Assembly (NCBI GenBank): GCA_007859835.1
Contig: SJPJ01000001.1
Location: 5,860,239-5,924,238, forward strand
Length of the DNA: 64,000 bases
Origin: Novipirellula herctigrandis
Lineage (GTDB): Bacteria; Planctomycetota; Planctomycetia; Pirellulales; Pirellulaceae
Reading direction: 5' to 3'
Shown: piece by piece, positions 55,901 through 64,000 of the stretch
Layout: each line of letters opens with the position of its first letter
How positions within the stretch are numbered: the first letter of the stretch is position 1
The notes under the pieces: generated by a model
What the model saw: only the letters and a program-made list of their open reading frames with translations
What the model was told of the DNA's origin: nothing
Databases searched by the model: none
Made by a program: the position numbers and the translations under genes

Positions 55901-58900
55901 GTAGTAGCGTAGCATCGGGAGCCAATGGATCATTGGTCGTTTCGGGTCAAACCCAGAACCAAGAACTTAGCTCGCTGCGTCGTGGTTTGACCTCCGGTGG
56001 ATACCAACTACAAATTCGTTTGCAAGAAGTGGATGAACATGCTGGGACACAGATCCGGTACAGCGACGTTCGCTTTGCAGTCAACGGCGTGCAAGTCATC
56101 GGCGGACCGATTCACAGCCCGCTTGCGGGTGACGAATATGAAATCGACGCGCCCAACGACACGCTTGGCAACGCACAAATCGTTGGCATCTATTCGAACA
56201 CGCAAGACGTCACGGCAACGGAATTCGGGCCTTTGTCGAGCGACCGATTGAGTAAGTCGATTGGCGGGACGATGAGTGGCCTGACTGATGTCGACTGGTA
56301 TCAATTTGAGGTTAATTATCAAGATCTCACTCGTGATAGCGCCGCGTTGTACTTGGCCACCGCGTTTGACTTGGATTATGCCGACGGGTTGGCTCGCGCC
56401 GATACCGCCCTCTATGTTTTCAATGAAGCCGGCGAATTGATCTTGATTGGTTCGGACAGCAATATTGCCGACGACCAACCTTTGGGTACCGCTCAAGCGT
56501 CCGACCTTTCACGAGGTTCATTCGGCAATGGCGACCCCTACATCGGTTCCAGCGAATTGGTCCAGGGCACTTATTTCGTAGCCGTGTCGAACCAGACTCA
56601 AGTTCCTCAGCCACTTGATCAGTTTTTTAACCGCGACACAACCAATCCGTTATTGCGACTCGAACCGATCGATTCGGTTCAGCGACTCGCCGAACATAAC
56701 TTTGACAACTATTTCGCAGGTACCGCGACGGCGCCGACAATCCCATTGTTGTTCGACAATAGTTCGATCATCGATTACACGCTCGACGATGTGCTGCTAT
56801 ATGTGAATACCGCAGGCAGCCTACGATTGGTCAATCCATTCACAGGTGTAAGCTACGGCACAGTAGGTGACTTCGGAGACGAGATTCGCGACATTGCATT
56901 CCGTGGCAATGGTGAATTGTTCGCCTACTCTGGATTCGATGATCGGGTCCCAGCCGATGACGCTTGGACGTACAACCGGATTAGCACGGCCGACGCTTCG
57001 CTCACCCAGATTAGCGTCGGTGCCGGCATTTCGACATTCCACGATCTTGTGGCTGAAACGCCTCCTGCTATTCAGATTCTTGATGTTGATAGTAATGACG
57101 GTATCGAAGTGGAAGCGATTTCGATTCGTCAATTCGCAGGTCGCGAGACTGGCTTCTTTGTCGGTAATCGCCCTGTCCCACGGCAAGGTTTGAGCTACAT
57201 CTCGAATATCCTCTATGCCTTCGATGATCAAACCGGCTTGGCTGTCGGAAGTACCTTTGATCTCTCACTCGCCAACGCGGGTGCTGGTACCGAACCGCGT
57301 GAAATTGGCCAAATCGACACTGTCGCGCCTGTGACGGCTCCTTCGCTTCAGTTGGGCATCACGGCTGCAACGGAAGTGAATGCGGCTGGTATCAATGTTC
57401 CGAGTTTGTTTGATGGTGACCGCTTTACGGTTACTAACGGAACCGAAACGACGACGTTTGAATTTGATCAAGACTATTCTTTGATCATTGGTCAAGCCGC
57501 CACAATTAATGTCGGCGACCAAGTATCGATCAAATTGGCTGGCCAAACGGCTCGCGTGTTCGAATTTGTAACCGATGCTGCAACCGTCAGTTCAGGAAAC
57601 ATCCCCGTCGTGTTCACCGCAAACCTCGGTCCCGAAGCGATTGCAGCGTTGCTAGCCGATGCGATCCGCGAAGCGAAGTTCCCCATTTCTGCCGAAGGAA
57701 CTCAGATGTCGATGCCGACAGCCGAGTTGGTCACTGTGACGCTCGGTGGTGCCGTTTCCTCTTTAACGCTCAACGGTGAACCCGGTGTGGATGCTGGGAA
57801 TGTCCGGATTCCGCTTTACCCAACGGACACGAGCGCCGTTGTGGCCGCTCGCATTGAACAAGCGGTTCAAGATGCGTCGGATTCGGGGGACTTGCCAAAT
57901 GTAACAGCCACGGCAGCAGTTGGCGCCGATCCTCGTTCGGTCCGATTTACCGGTGAGATTTTGAATGTCTCAAGTGGTGTTGGTACCCTTCGTACGACGA
58001 ACCTTGTTGCCGGCGGAATTCCCACCGGTGGCTCGGTCACGGGTATCGAAGTGGTTGGAACTAGCCTCTACGCAGTCACCGATACCGGTGGGCTATTCGT
58101 CGTGGGGGGTGGATTCCTTGATGCCGTTGGCCAAGGTAACCGCGAAGTCGGAACTTATGTTGATACCGCTACCGACTTGATCGGATTGAACTTCACGGGA
58201 CTCAGGGCCGGCCCGGGCAATGTCCAAAACGGTGAACTCAGTCAGGTTTTGTTCGGGATTACTGCCGACGGAACGATCCACGCGTTTAACACTCGCGGTG
58301 AATTGCAGCCCGTCTTTGCCGGTGGTCGAACTTCGATCAACACCGGAATCGCTGGCGCGTTGGGCTTGGACTTCAGCACGCTCGACACGAACCTCTGGCA
58401 TGTCACCTCGACACGAAATGACGATCTGGGGCATGGTTTGAATGAAATCCATAGCAGCACCCGGTTTGGGCAAGATTCGGGTATTGGTCGAATCACTGGT
58501 GGTAATTCGTTAGCGTTCAATTTCGAAAATCAGTACGCGATTTCGGACAATGGGGCCAACGCGAGTGTCGGAGATGCACGCCAAGATGGTGATGCGATCG
58601 TTAACACGTATAACTTCCCCGGTGGAGCCAAGGGGGTTGTGGAGAGTAATTCGATCGATTTGAGCGAGTTCGCATCAAGTGACTTGCCGACGATGTACTT
58701 CAACTACTTCCTCAATACCGATAATGTTGACGACACAGATGGTGAACGCGACTCGCTTCGCGTTTACGTGATTGATCAAAATGGCGTCGAACATTTGGTC
58801 GCCAGTAACACCGAAGCACGCGGTGGGGGATCGTTCGATGACGAATTCGATGATCCGCCATTGATCGGTGTGTACAACGATACGGTTGACGTTGACGTTG

Positions 58901-61900
58901 CACAGTTGTTTGACAATGCCGATGGCAATTGGCGTCAAGCTCGCGTGCCTCTTGATGCGTTCGCAGGCCAAAGTGACGTCAGCCTACGAATCGAATATAC
59001 CACTGCGGGCACGACGCAAACCGGCACGCCATCGATGCGTACCGTTTCCGCTGAATCGCTTGTAGAAGATTCGCAAATTGTTGTAAATGGCGAGGTCTTT
59101 GCAATTGATTTTGCTCCGGCGGTAAACACTCCTTCGGGCAAAGATTTGGCGACGCTTTACAGCGGCGATCCAAATGCGGTTGCAGTCATTACGATCGATG
59201 GGCAAGATTACGTGCTCGACGATGGCACTCGGACGACCCAGCCCGGTCAAATTGCCATTAGCCTACTGGCATCGCAACCCGCCGGTACGACACTCGGTGA
59301 CCTTAGTGCAACCGACGTCGCTAACTTGGTTGCCGATACGGTCGACATGACTCGCTTGGTTCCATCGGGCACCGAATTGGCGGCATTGTACATCGACCCC
59401 GATGCAGTCTTTGTGGTCGATTTTGCTGGGAATCAATACGTTCTCAATGATGGCACTCGCTTGGTCGGAGTCGATCAGATTTCGGTGGACCTCACCAGTT
59501 CGTCGATTCCGCTGACGAACCAAACTGAAACTGACATTGCGATGGCACTTTCGGTTGCTGCGGGTGTTCCACTGCCTCAATTCAATGTCATCAACGACTT
59601 CAACTTCTCCGATCCATCCGATGACCCGTTGGTGGATAACCTTCGAAACGATTTGCTCTACGAAGCCACCGAATTGCCTTACTCGGGCGGGAATTCAACG
59701 ATCAATGGCTCCGGTCGCATCGGCTCGGTCGATGCCCTCGGGAACTTGTCTAACTTAGACGATGTCGATTTGGTTCGTGCCAATGTGAAGGCAGGAACGA
59801 CGATTTCGGTCGATGTTGATTTGGATACGAACCCTGCTTTGAGTGCAGCGATTCGATTCTTTGATGCGGTTGGTAATCCACTGTTCTCGACGCCGAACAC
59901 TGCACTTGATGTGGTCGAGTACACCGCAACAGTCGATGGACCCGTTTATATTGGCATTAGCGGTCAAGGAAACGATCAATACGACCCTCGGTTCGAAGGA
60001 ACCGCAGGGGTAGGACAGATCGATTCGTATACCGCGTCGGTTCGCTTCTTCATTCCTCTCGACGTGCAAACCGATGGGAATCTAATCGAAGTCCCCGGTT
60101 CGGCAACGATCACGACGTCGTCGGCGGTCATGCTTCCGGTCAGTGGTCAAACGCAGTTGTCAGGTATTCCGATTAGCGTTAGCCGCACGGCATCTGCCGA
60201 AGAGGTCGCTCAAGCAACCAGCCAAGCGATAGCCGATCGATTTACCGAAGGTGACACGACCATGGTCCCCGTGTCGGGATCGATGATTCGAACCGCGACG
60301 TTGACGATCAACGACTTCGGTCCCTTCGTCAATGCCAACCAACGGTATGGTGACCTGTTTGGTTCAAGCAACCTTGCTGGGTCGCTCGACAACGCCCATG
60401 AAGGCGTTTACCTCGATGACTTTATTATTGGATTTGCGGAACGAGGCGAGTTGGTAACGCAGTCGCGAGCAGTCGCTGCGACGGAAGTGTTTATTGCCGA
60501 TGGAACACTTGATTTCACAAGTCCTTCTCAACCAAGTCAACCAACGGTTACCGGCAGTTATCAACTCGAAATCCGCGATGCAAGTGAGTATGTCGATAGT
60601 GATGCTTCGGCGCGATACCGAACCTTCAACACGAATGATCGGTTGAGCGAAGGCTACTCGATCACCGTATTGCCAGGCCCATCGATCACCGATGGTTCAT
60701 CCTTTTCCGTCGCAGGTTTCGGAGCCGATGTCACTTTCGAGTTCGATGTCTTTGACGAACTCGGTGTCAGCGATGGACTGAACTCGCCAAACTCGCAAGT
60801 CGCGATTCGAGTCAGTTCTTCCGCAACCGCGAAAGAAGTCGGCAATGCCATTATCAATGCGTTGATGATGCCATCGGTAACACAGATTTTGGACGTCGCC
60901 GCAACGGGTGCCAATGGCAATCTCGGCTTCCAACAACTGCAAACTGACTTGATCCAGATGGAGGGTGATTCTCGCATCAATATTTATGGCGAAGTGATCG
61001 TGACCGACAATGGTGGCGCGTTTGCCGACACGACCTATTCGGGTCTTCGTGGTGACGACAACCGCGAAAATAGTGATCAAGGCGTCATCATCATTGAAAA
61101 CAGTCGGTTCTTGTTCAATGCGGACGCCGGTGTGGATTTGAATCGAGCTGCCGAAGCTCGTACGCAAGGCACCGACGACACGATCGTGAACCCGTCCTCG
61201 GTAACGTATCCTCGCAACTTGGTCGAATTGAACACGAATAACTTGCTTCCGGGCGTTGTCGTGCAAAGCAACGTGATGGCGTTCAATGCCAACGCGGGCG
61301 TTCGTATTACCGGACTCGGTGGCGGTGGTGGCACGCAGAGTGACCCGATCGCATTCGACCGAATTCTGAACAACACGATCTTTGGCGGAAATGTGACCGC
61401 ACCTGCTGAGTCTTTCCCCGATATCTACAACGATATCTTGTTTGAGCAAGGGGAGATATCCTTCGCCGATGCAGTGGTTAGCTATACGGCCGGAGATGAC
61501 GTTACGGCTGGATTTGATGATCCGCTACAGGCACTCGGAATTCCCGACGCCGGCGGACGTGGACTCGAGCCCGTGGATGGCACTACCACCACTTCGCTTG
61601 GAGTAGGCGGTTCACTCACCCTCGAATTCACGGACAATTTCTTGACCGGCAGCGGTGACACGCGGCCTGATTTGATCGTTTTTGAAACGGGTGCGATCGA
61701 AGGCGTTTTGGTGGAAGTCAGTCGCGATGGAGTCGGCTTCTTCAATGTTGGTATCATTGCAGGAATCGATTCAACGATTGACTTGGACGCCAGCGGCTTT
61801 GATGCTCAAGATCGCTTCCGATTCGTTCGTTTAACGGATCTTGGACAAGGCACCGCGACGAGTGGACCCGTTGGTGCAGACATCGACGCGGTTGGTGCTT

Positions 61901-64000
61901 TTGGTGCTTTGTCGACTATCGGAGCCGATATTTACGTCTCGGGTAGTCAAGGTATCGTTGTTCAAAATGGCGCCGGTCCTACCCTGCTGAATAATGTGAT
62001 CGCCAATACGGAAACAGCGATCACGATCGATGACGCTGGTTCGCAAACCGTGATCGGTGGCACGACGTTCTATCGCAATCAAACCGACGCGATCAACAAC
62101 CAACCCGATGCCGACGGGGCATACGCTCAAACGTTGCCTTCGGCTCTAGAACTATTCATTAACCCCGTCGAACTTGTCTTTACTCCGCGTGCTGGAACGC
62201 CGATCATCGATAGTTCGATCGATTCGCTCGAAGATCGCAGTTCGCTGTTCACGGTTCGCAATGCAATTGGTTTGCCACCGAGCCCGATTATCTCGCCACG
62301 TTTTGATGTGAATGGTCAGTTGCGAGTCGACGATCCAAACGTCGAAACGCCGGACGGTATCGGCGAAAGCGTCTTCAAGGATCGTGGTGCCGAAGACCGC
62401 GCCGATGAAGTAGGCCCCCGTGCTGTATTGGTCTCACCACGAGCGCCGGATATCGGTCTCGAAGGGGGCCAAGTGGTTACCGCACGAAGCGACATCTTCA
62501 CATCATTTGACATTCAACTGATCGATGGAATCGCTAATGCCGATCCGACACCCGGTGTCGGTATTGATGATGCAAGCGTGACCGGAGATGCACTGCTGGT
62601 GACGCGCAATGGACAAATGCTGATCGAAGGCGAGGATTACCAATTCGGTTACGATCCATCGAACAATGTCATTCGGCTAACACCGCTTGCGGGCATTTGG
62701 GAAGATAACTCGGTCTACGTTGTTCGCTTACTCGATTCAAGCGACGCCGTTCTTCGCATCGAAACCGGATCGCAATATAACGACCGGGACTTGACGACCG
62801 TGATTGGACTCGACGGCTCGTTTACGACGCTCGAAGCCGATACTGGAATCAACATTGTCGTTGACCCAGGCTTGCTTGCTGCGGACATTGACGGACAAGC
62901 GGTTACCATTTTTGATGGCGTCAATACGGCAACATTTGAAATGACTACCGATGGTGCGGTTGGCAACGACGTGATCGGTGTTCTGATCGCTTCCACGGCA
63001 AGCATGGAACAAGTGGCCGCTGCGTTGGCTGCTGCGATTGACAGTTCAGGTTTAAGCCTAACCGCCGCATCTGCCGACAATCGCGTTCAACTTCTTGGAT
63101 CGTCGACCCTTTCGACTGCAACGCCGCTAACCGACGGCTTTACCGTGACGGTCACCAATATCGACATTTTGATGTCGGCCGATTTGGTTGGTGCCGCCGA
63201 TGGACAAACGACGACGGTTTCCGACGGTAACGCGACTTTGGTGTTCGAATTTGATACCGACGCCGTTCAGCTAACCCCAGGCAGTATCCAAGTCCCCGTC
63301 TTGGTGACCGATACAGCACCTGAGTTAGCGATTGCATTGAACACAGCGATTGCTGCACAGGGTTTGAACCTGACCTCGCAAGCCGTTGACAACCGAGTGG
63401 AAATCTTGGCTGATTCGCCGTTAGCTTCGGCGGCCGCTAGCACAACGGATATTCGGATCATAAGTGAAGTAACCGGTCCAGCGATCGGAACCTCCGTTGG
63501 CTTTGGTATCCGAGTTCCCAACGACGGTTCCTCTCTTGATCCGTCAGTTGCCGATGGCCAAACCTTCGTTATTCAACGTGGAGCGAACCTGATTAGGACG
63601 TTCGAGTTGAACTTCAGTGGGGGATTAATTGATCCAACTGCGATCGCGGTTACTCCAATCGGCGCTCCCACGATCGCCAGCGTGACCGATGCGTTGATCC
63701 GAGCGATCGGCGGTGCTGGGCTTGGCTTGGAACCACTCGACGCAGGCGATGGACGCATCACACTTGGTGGTGACACGAATTACGCGATGAATTTATTGGA
63801 TACAGGGCTTCTGCAAATCGCTTCGGCGGGCCAAGAAGCGACGATCCCTGTGGTCATACCGATCGACGCGACTCGCGAAGAAGTTGCCTTGATATACACC
63901 GCTGCAATCCAAAGCATCGGGCTTCCCGATGTCACGGTTTCGATCGTCGGTGATCGCATGGTGATCGACGGAGTGAGTGCCGCTTTTGGTACCGGAGCCG
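49936..64000 (+). CDS. Giant multi-domain cell-surface protein (N-terminal 4,688 residues; runs off the window)
   Basis: The frame is open from the ATG at 49936 to the window edge; I read long stretches codon by codon and found no stop. The N-terminus is very Arg/Lys-rich and holds LESRQLLAG at residues 39-47, a LEPR-XLL-type element typical of planctomycete secreted giants. Residues about 655-790 resemble a matrixin-like peptidase, but the zinc site reads LAVGQLLGYGY instead of HExxHxxGxxH. A PPC-like beta domain follows (about 811-935), with further PPC-like copies near 1856, 2096 and 3255. Parallel beta-helix-like stretches (GDWGGVDFRG, GSWNGITIRE) occupy about 970-1800. A repeated module with FEFD and AI...GL features recurs near 2492-2675 and in tandem from about 4305. 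It is probably an extracellular or surface adhesin-like protein. Confidence 0.9.
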   Translation, partial: MTNRKSKVRDGIQKSIRNMTSRLRNKQRRNERRLLSETLESRQLLAGPELVGIQSDIPTDDGNLFRDFETLVTNTLPTAVPELGSSPRELIFRFDGDAAISEESLAGITITRAGSDGFFEAANATDDLGTNGTVLVEYRAQSSGISGNGITINYKQTNRGNSGVPVIATADTSGISPVITLDLNIATGRTATVAEVIAAVNDTDSVNQIIMAQQVTGAPLTKVGQIVDTTSPVVLMGANSAQAITDLGTTGAVRVRLTATQSGQNGTGTTIEVKQRSFGGEALPLVLVSGKAIEVQVNSTAGFVTTVDQFLTALNANPEAASLVTGTLEVGAGSTLMGNRSTFYSPLVLTGASDSVIEPGYVGFGDSNREIVFRFGEALPDDTYRVDINAAGALGLRNEDGEYFNDGQSVTGQFKVNGGPKVLAVVPQPVTRRADGTLNVSANVIDVHVDGGDVDPSTLTNRDFYRLIYTRDTVGTADDIQLAPTSATYNSVTKIVRLEFANALSRVPDPINPTSFLDGAARLRIGSSEPVSITPTSINVGSDAADNFATAFNLNGQWTLSSNPNSGIQSATLSGEIVNTSDYLLQLPGGSDVPGVRDLRPDDPSRLLRTIPLDVLRLGADSESGITEFQYDFVNNWNGDDPTRPGIDESRTYSNLITEQQKARVREVLSLFSEYLGVQFVETTGGLTSQASFSIAVGELYGADTRVNSAAAIFNADGTVDLAAPESVVVATRDRNLDGVDDLAVLDFQDFDQSTDDQLGGEFFRGAFLAVGQLLGYGYADHLPQPVTQSTASVLNPSSDNEPAFPSVADIVNGQFMYRPESNDIDVYQFSLNQTGTISIETLAERLPSSSLLNTALRLYQFDTVSGTYTEIAANDDYFSNDSLIDLELDAGTYAVGVSASGNTNYDPATPGSGFGGLSQGTYQLNLSFRAKGADRIEDLSGNSLDGDLDGEAGGLFNFWFVPSDPNTTLLVDKAAVAPDLNPATSNPYLNLDDAIAAAQPGDTIRVVGNGGTDGDVSTVADNFAYEIGSDNRGIALSDGDSLTVPKDVHLVIDAGAVFKMRRSRVGVGSTAPLVDTSNASLQILGTPTILDALGRPVLDQEGLEIPGSVIFTSYNDDLDPDQPDSAQAGDWGGVDFRGDIDFSDESRTNLEAQGIFLNHLQFADLRYGGGQVRVDGRNVVVSPIEMAVTRPTIINSSIRNSADAAMAASPDTFEESRFTEAAQLGNFTPDYARVGPHIRGNTVEDNTINGLFVRVATRTGDVLQPLTVNARFDDTDIVHVLKENLSIIGSAGGPVENIDAPSSLLIRVSDRSEAGDLLTGSVPAGSYQYRITFSDGSGRETTPSQTTAPFTLAADGALRLTGLPTVPAASSFTSRRLYRATVQPDGTPGEFLLVGSLNASATTFVDTALIGSDPLPTTTQNRSARLDPGLTLDPGTILKIEGARIDVTFGSHFYAEGTDQRAVVMTSLSDSRYGAGGSYITNGQDDQFSLEAGDWAGVYVGFGGAASFDHAVIAGGGGQSRIPGGFASFNVIEVNQGDLRLANSRLESNADGRGVINLNEPDRGGRSTNASGTIFVRAAQPVILNNDFIGGFGPMASLDINSFSFNELTDSGRSTGRIDSVSSVGNSGPLLQGNRIAADPNDPDTDDDFGLNGVEIRGGVVSTEVVLDDVDIVHIVRDSIEVPNQHIYGGLRLESDARGSLVVKFEGETAGIVAGGSLTTAQDQFQDIADRIGGSLQIVGHPDFPVVLTALSDDTIGAGFGIDGTAALDTNGDGILPITLADDGDPENGVPSTYVGSGSWNGITIREAADDRNVLATSENEPRNVGNSDTNPTPGQSQFLGELAPSTLGGDENRRLGFIIDGSVSKPGDIDVYSFIGEAGTLVWLDIDRADMGLDSVVELIDANGNTLVLSDDSMAESMGTKNRLTGTNGLFESDNARALNQLATDGTNLTATDHQDLYSTNPRDAGMRVILPGEAGQRNIYHVRVRSSSVASGANGSLVVSGQTQNQELSSLRRGLTSGGYQLQIRLQEVDEHAGTQIRYSDVRFAVNGVQVIGGPIHSPLAGDEYEIDAPNDTLGNAQIVGIYSNTQDVTATEFGPLSSDRLSKSIGGTMSGLTDVDWYQFEVNYQDLTRDSAALYLATAFDLDYADGLARADTALYVFNEAGELILIGSDSNIADDQPLGTAQASDLSRGSFGNGDPYIGSSELVQGTYFVAVSNQTQVPQPLDQFFNRDTTNPLLRLEPIDSVQRLAEHNFDNYFAGTATAPTIPLLFDNSSIIDYTLDDVLLYVNTAGSLRLVNPFTGVSYGTVGDFGDEIRDIAFRGNGELFAYSGFDDRVPADDAWTYNRISTADASLTQISVGAGISTFHDLVAETPPAIQILDVDSNDGIEVEAISIRQFAGRETGFFVGNRPVPRQGLSYISNILYAFDDQTGLAVGSTFDLSLANAGAGTEPREIGQIDTVAPVTAPSLQLGITAATEVNAAGINVPSLFDGDRFTVTNGTETTTFEFDQDYSLIIGQAATINVGDQVSIKLAGQTARVFEFVTDAATVSSGNIPVVFTANLGPEAIAALLADAIREAKFPISAEGTQMSMPTAELVTVTLGGAVSSLTLNGEPGVDAGNVRIPLYPTDTSAVVAARIEQAVQDASDSGDLPNVTATAAVGADPRSVRFTGEILNVSSGVGTLRTTNLVAGGIPTGGSVTGIEVVGTSLYAVTDTGGLFVVGGGFLDAVGQGNREVGTYVDTATDLIGLNFTGLRAGPGNVQNGELSQVLFGITADGTIHAFNTRGELQPVFAGGRTSINTGIAGALGLDFSTLDTNLWHVTSTRNDDLGHGLNEIHSSTRFGQDSGIGRITGGNSLAFNFENQYAISDNGANASVGDARQDGDAIVNTYNFPGGAKGVVESNSIDLSEFASSDLPTMYFNYFLNTDNVDDTDGERDSLRVYVIDQNGVEHLVASNTEARGGGSFDDEFDDPPLIGVYNDTVDVDVAQLFDNADGNWRQARVPLDAFAGQSDVSLRIEYTTAGTTQTGTPSMRTVSAESLVEDSQIVVNGEVFAIDFAPAVNTPSGKDLATLYSGDPNAVAVITIDGQDYVLDDGTRTTQPGQIAISLLASQPAGTTLGDLSATDVANLVADTVDMTRLVPSGTELAALYIDPDAVFVVDFAGNQYVLNDGTRLVGVDQISVDLTSSSIPLTNQTETDIAMALSVAAGVPLPQFNVINDFNFSDPSDDPLVDNLRNDLLYEATELPYSGGNSTINGSGRIGSVDALGNLSNLDDVDLVRANVKAGTTISVDVDLDTNPALSAAIRFFDAVGNPLFSTPNTALDVVEYTATVDGPVYIGISGQGNDQYDPRFEGTAGVGQIDSYTASVRFFIPLDVQTDGNLIEVPGSATITTSSAVMLPVSGQTQLSGIPISVSRTASAEEVAQATSQAIADRFTEGDTTMVPVSGSMIRTATLTINDFGPFVNANQRYGDLFGSSNLAGSLDNAHEGVYLDDFIIGFAERGELVTQSRAVAATEVFIADGTLDFTSPSQPSQPTVTGSYQLEIRDASEYVDSDASARYRTFNTNDRLSEGYSITVLPGPSITDGSSFSVAGFGADVTFEFDVFDELGVSDGLNSPNSQVAIRVSSSATAKEVGNAIINALMMPSVTQILDVAATGANGNLGFQQLQTDLIQMEGDSRINIYGEVIVTDNGGAFADTTYSGLRGDDNRENSDQGVIIIENSRFLFNADAGVDLNRAAEARTQGTDDTIVNPSSVTYPRNLVELNTNNLLPGVVVQSNVMAFNANAGVRITGLGGGGGTQSDPIAFDRILNNTIFGGNVTAPAESFPDIYNDILFEQGEISFADAVVSYTAGDDVTAGFDDPLQALGIPDAGGRGLEPVDGTTTTSLGVGGSLTLEFTDNFLTGSGDTRPDLIVFETGAIEGVLVEVSRDGVGFFNVGIIAGIDSTIDLDASGFDAQDRFRFVRLTDLGQGTATSGPVGADIDAVGAFGALSTIGADIYVSGSQGIVVQNGAGPTLLNNVIANTETAITIDDAGSQTVIGGTTFYRNQTDAINNQPDADGAYAQTLPSALELFINPVELVFTPRAGTPIIDSSIDSLEDRSSLFTVRNAIGLPPSPIISPRFDVNGQLRVDDPNVETPDGIGESVFKDRGAEDRADEVGPRAVLVSPRAPDIGLEGGQVVTARSDIFTSFDIQLIDGIANADPTPGVGIDDASVTGDALLVTRNGQMLIEGEDYQFGYDPSNNVIRLTPLAGIWEDNSVYVVRLLDSSDAVLRIETGSQYNDRDLTTVIGLDGSFTTLEADTGINIVVDPGLLAADIDGQAVTIFDGVNTATFEMTTDGAVGNDVIGVLIASTASMEQVAAALAAAIDSSGLSLTAASADNRVQLLGSSTLSTATPLTDGFTVTVTNIDILMSADLVGAADGQTTTVSDGNATLVFEFDTDAVQLTPGSIQVPVLVTDTAPELAIALNTAIAAQGLNLTSQAVDNRVEILADSPLASAAASTTDIRIISEVTGPAIGTSVGFGIRVPNDGSSLDPSVADGQTFVIQRGANLIRTFELNFSGGLIDPTAIAVTPIGAPTIASVTDALIRAIGGAGLGLEPLDAGDGRITLGGDTNYAMNLLDTGLLQIASAGQEATIPVVIPIDATREEVALIYTAAIQSIGLPDVTVSIVGDRMVIDGVSAAFGTGA

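Noticed and set aside
1-64000. CRISPR array, integrase, transposase, tRNA or origin of replication
   Set aside because: None was seen by eye. The tandem arrays are spacer-free, and no cloverleaf or DnaA-box cluster was recognised.

Overview
The window looks like a chromosomal segment of a planctomycete, most likely Pirellulaceae (a Rhodopirellula, Rubripirellula or Novipirellula relative). The evidence is two DUF1559 genes with pilin-like N-termini, DUF1080 proteins including a fusion to an alpha-L-rhamnosidase-like domain, an ECF sigma factor coupled to a Ser/Thr kinase, a TPR/FG-GAP/UnbV lipoprotein, and a giant cell-surface protein with a LEPR-XLL-type N-terminus. There is no prophage, CRISPR array, rRNA or recognisable tRNA. 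The only mobile-like element is a short inverted repeat at 32754-32821. All six-frame ORFs inside larger genes were treated as shadows.

Layout. 1-2084: a DUF1559 gene with a small lipoprotein gene and a terminator. 2104-5259: a large UnbV-type lipoprotein on the minus strand. 5605-8806: the minus-strand operon ffh-rpsP-trmD-rplS, without rimM, ending in a clear terminator. 9132-10542: lspA and an inositol-monophosphatase/HisN-like phosphatase with overlapping ends, divergent from thrC (10779-12206). 12223-14459: a B12-binding-type radical SAM protein and a DUF6544-type protein. 14717-17185: rtcA-rtcB, RNA 3'-end cyclisation and ligation. thpR, a third enzyme of 2',3'-cyclic phosphate RNA chemistry, lies 8 kb away at 25054. 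17348-21690: a minus-strand signalling cluster of ECF sigma factor, zinc-finger/Ser-Thr kinase and TPR protein, followed by a secreted EEP-family phosphatase. 21934-26682: a papain-like/DUF2786 fusion, a large lipoprotein, thpR and a YheT-type hydrolase. 27048-30974: a ferredoxin and a SWIM-SNF2 helicase. 30981-32558: the second DUF1559/lipoprotein pair. 32873-35796: a two-component system (LuxR-type regulator and a HisKA_3 kinase with an OB-fold-like sensor). 35923-40598: carbohydrate-related genes. 40740-48395: ilvD, DUF1080, HAD, Ppx/GppA-HD, an exported isoaspartyl methyltransferase and glycyl-tRNA synthetase. 48633-49421: a TPR lipoprotein. 49936-64000: the first 4,688 codons of a giant surface protein that runs off the window.

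The most interesting non-gene signals are four. (i) Two 18-bp palindromes, ATTGGC-N6-GCCART, lie one upstream of the two-component operon and one upstream of the second DUF1559 gene; they are candidate response-regulator sites. (ii) A Rho-independent-terminator-like hairpin sits in the leader of the giant gene. (iii) A motif and pyrimidine tract are shared by the leaders of both DUF1559 genes. (iv) Short 14-18-bp tandem duplications recur, mostly at gene edges, including one that copies the rtcB stop codon. In the giant protein, a metzincin-like domain appears to have lost every zinc-binding and catalytic residue.

All family calls come from reading motifs in translated sequence. No database search was run.
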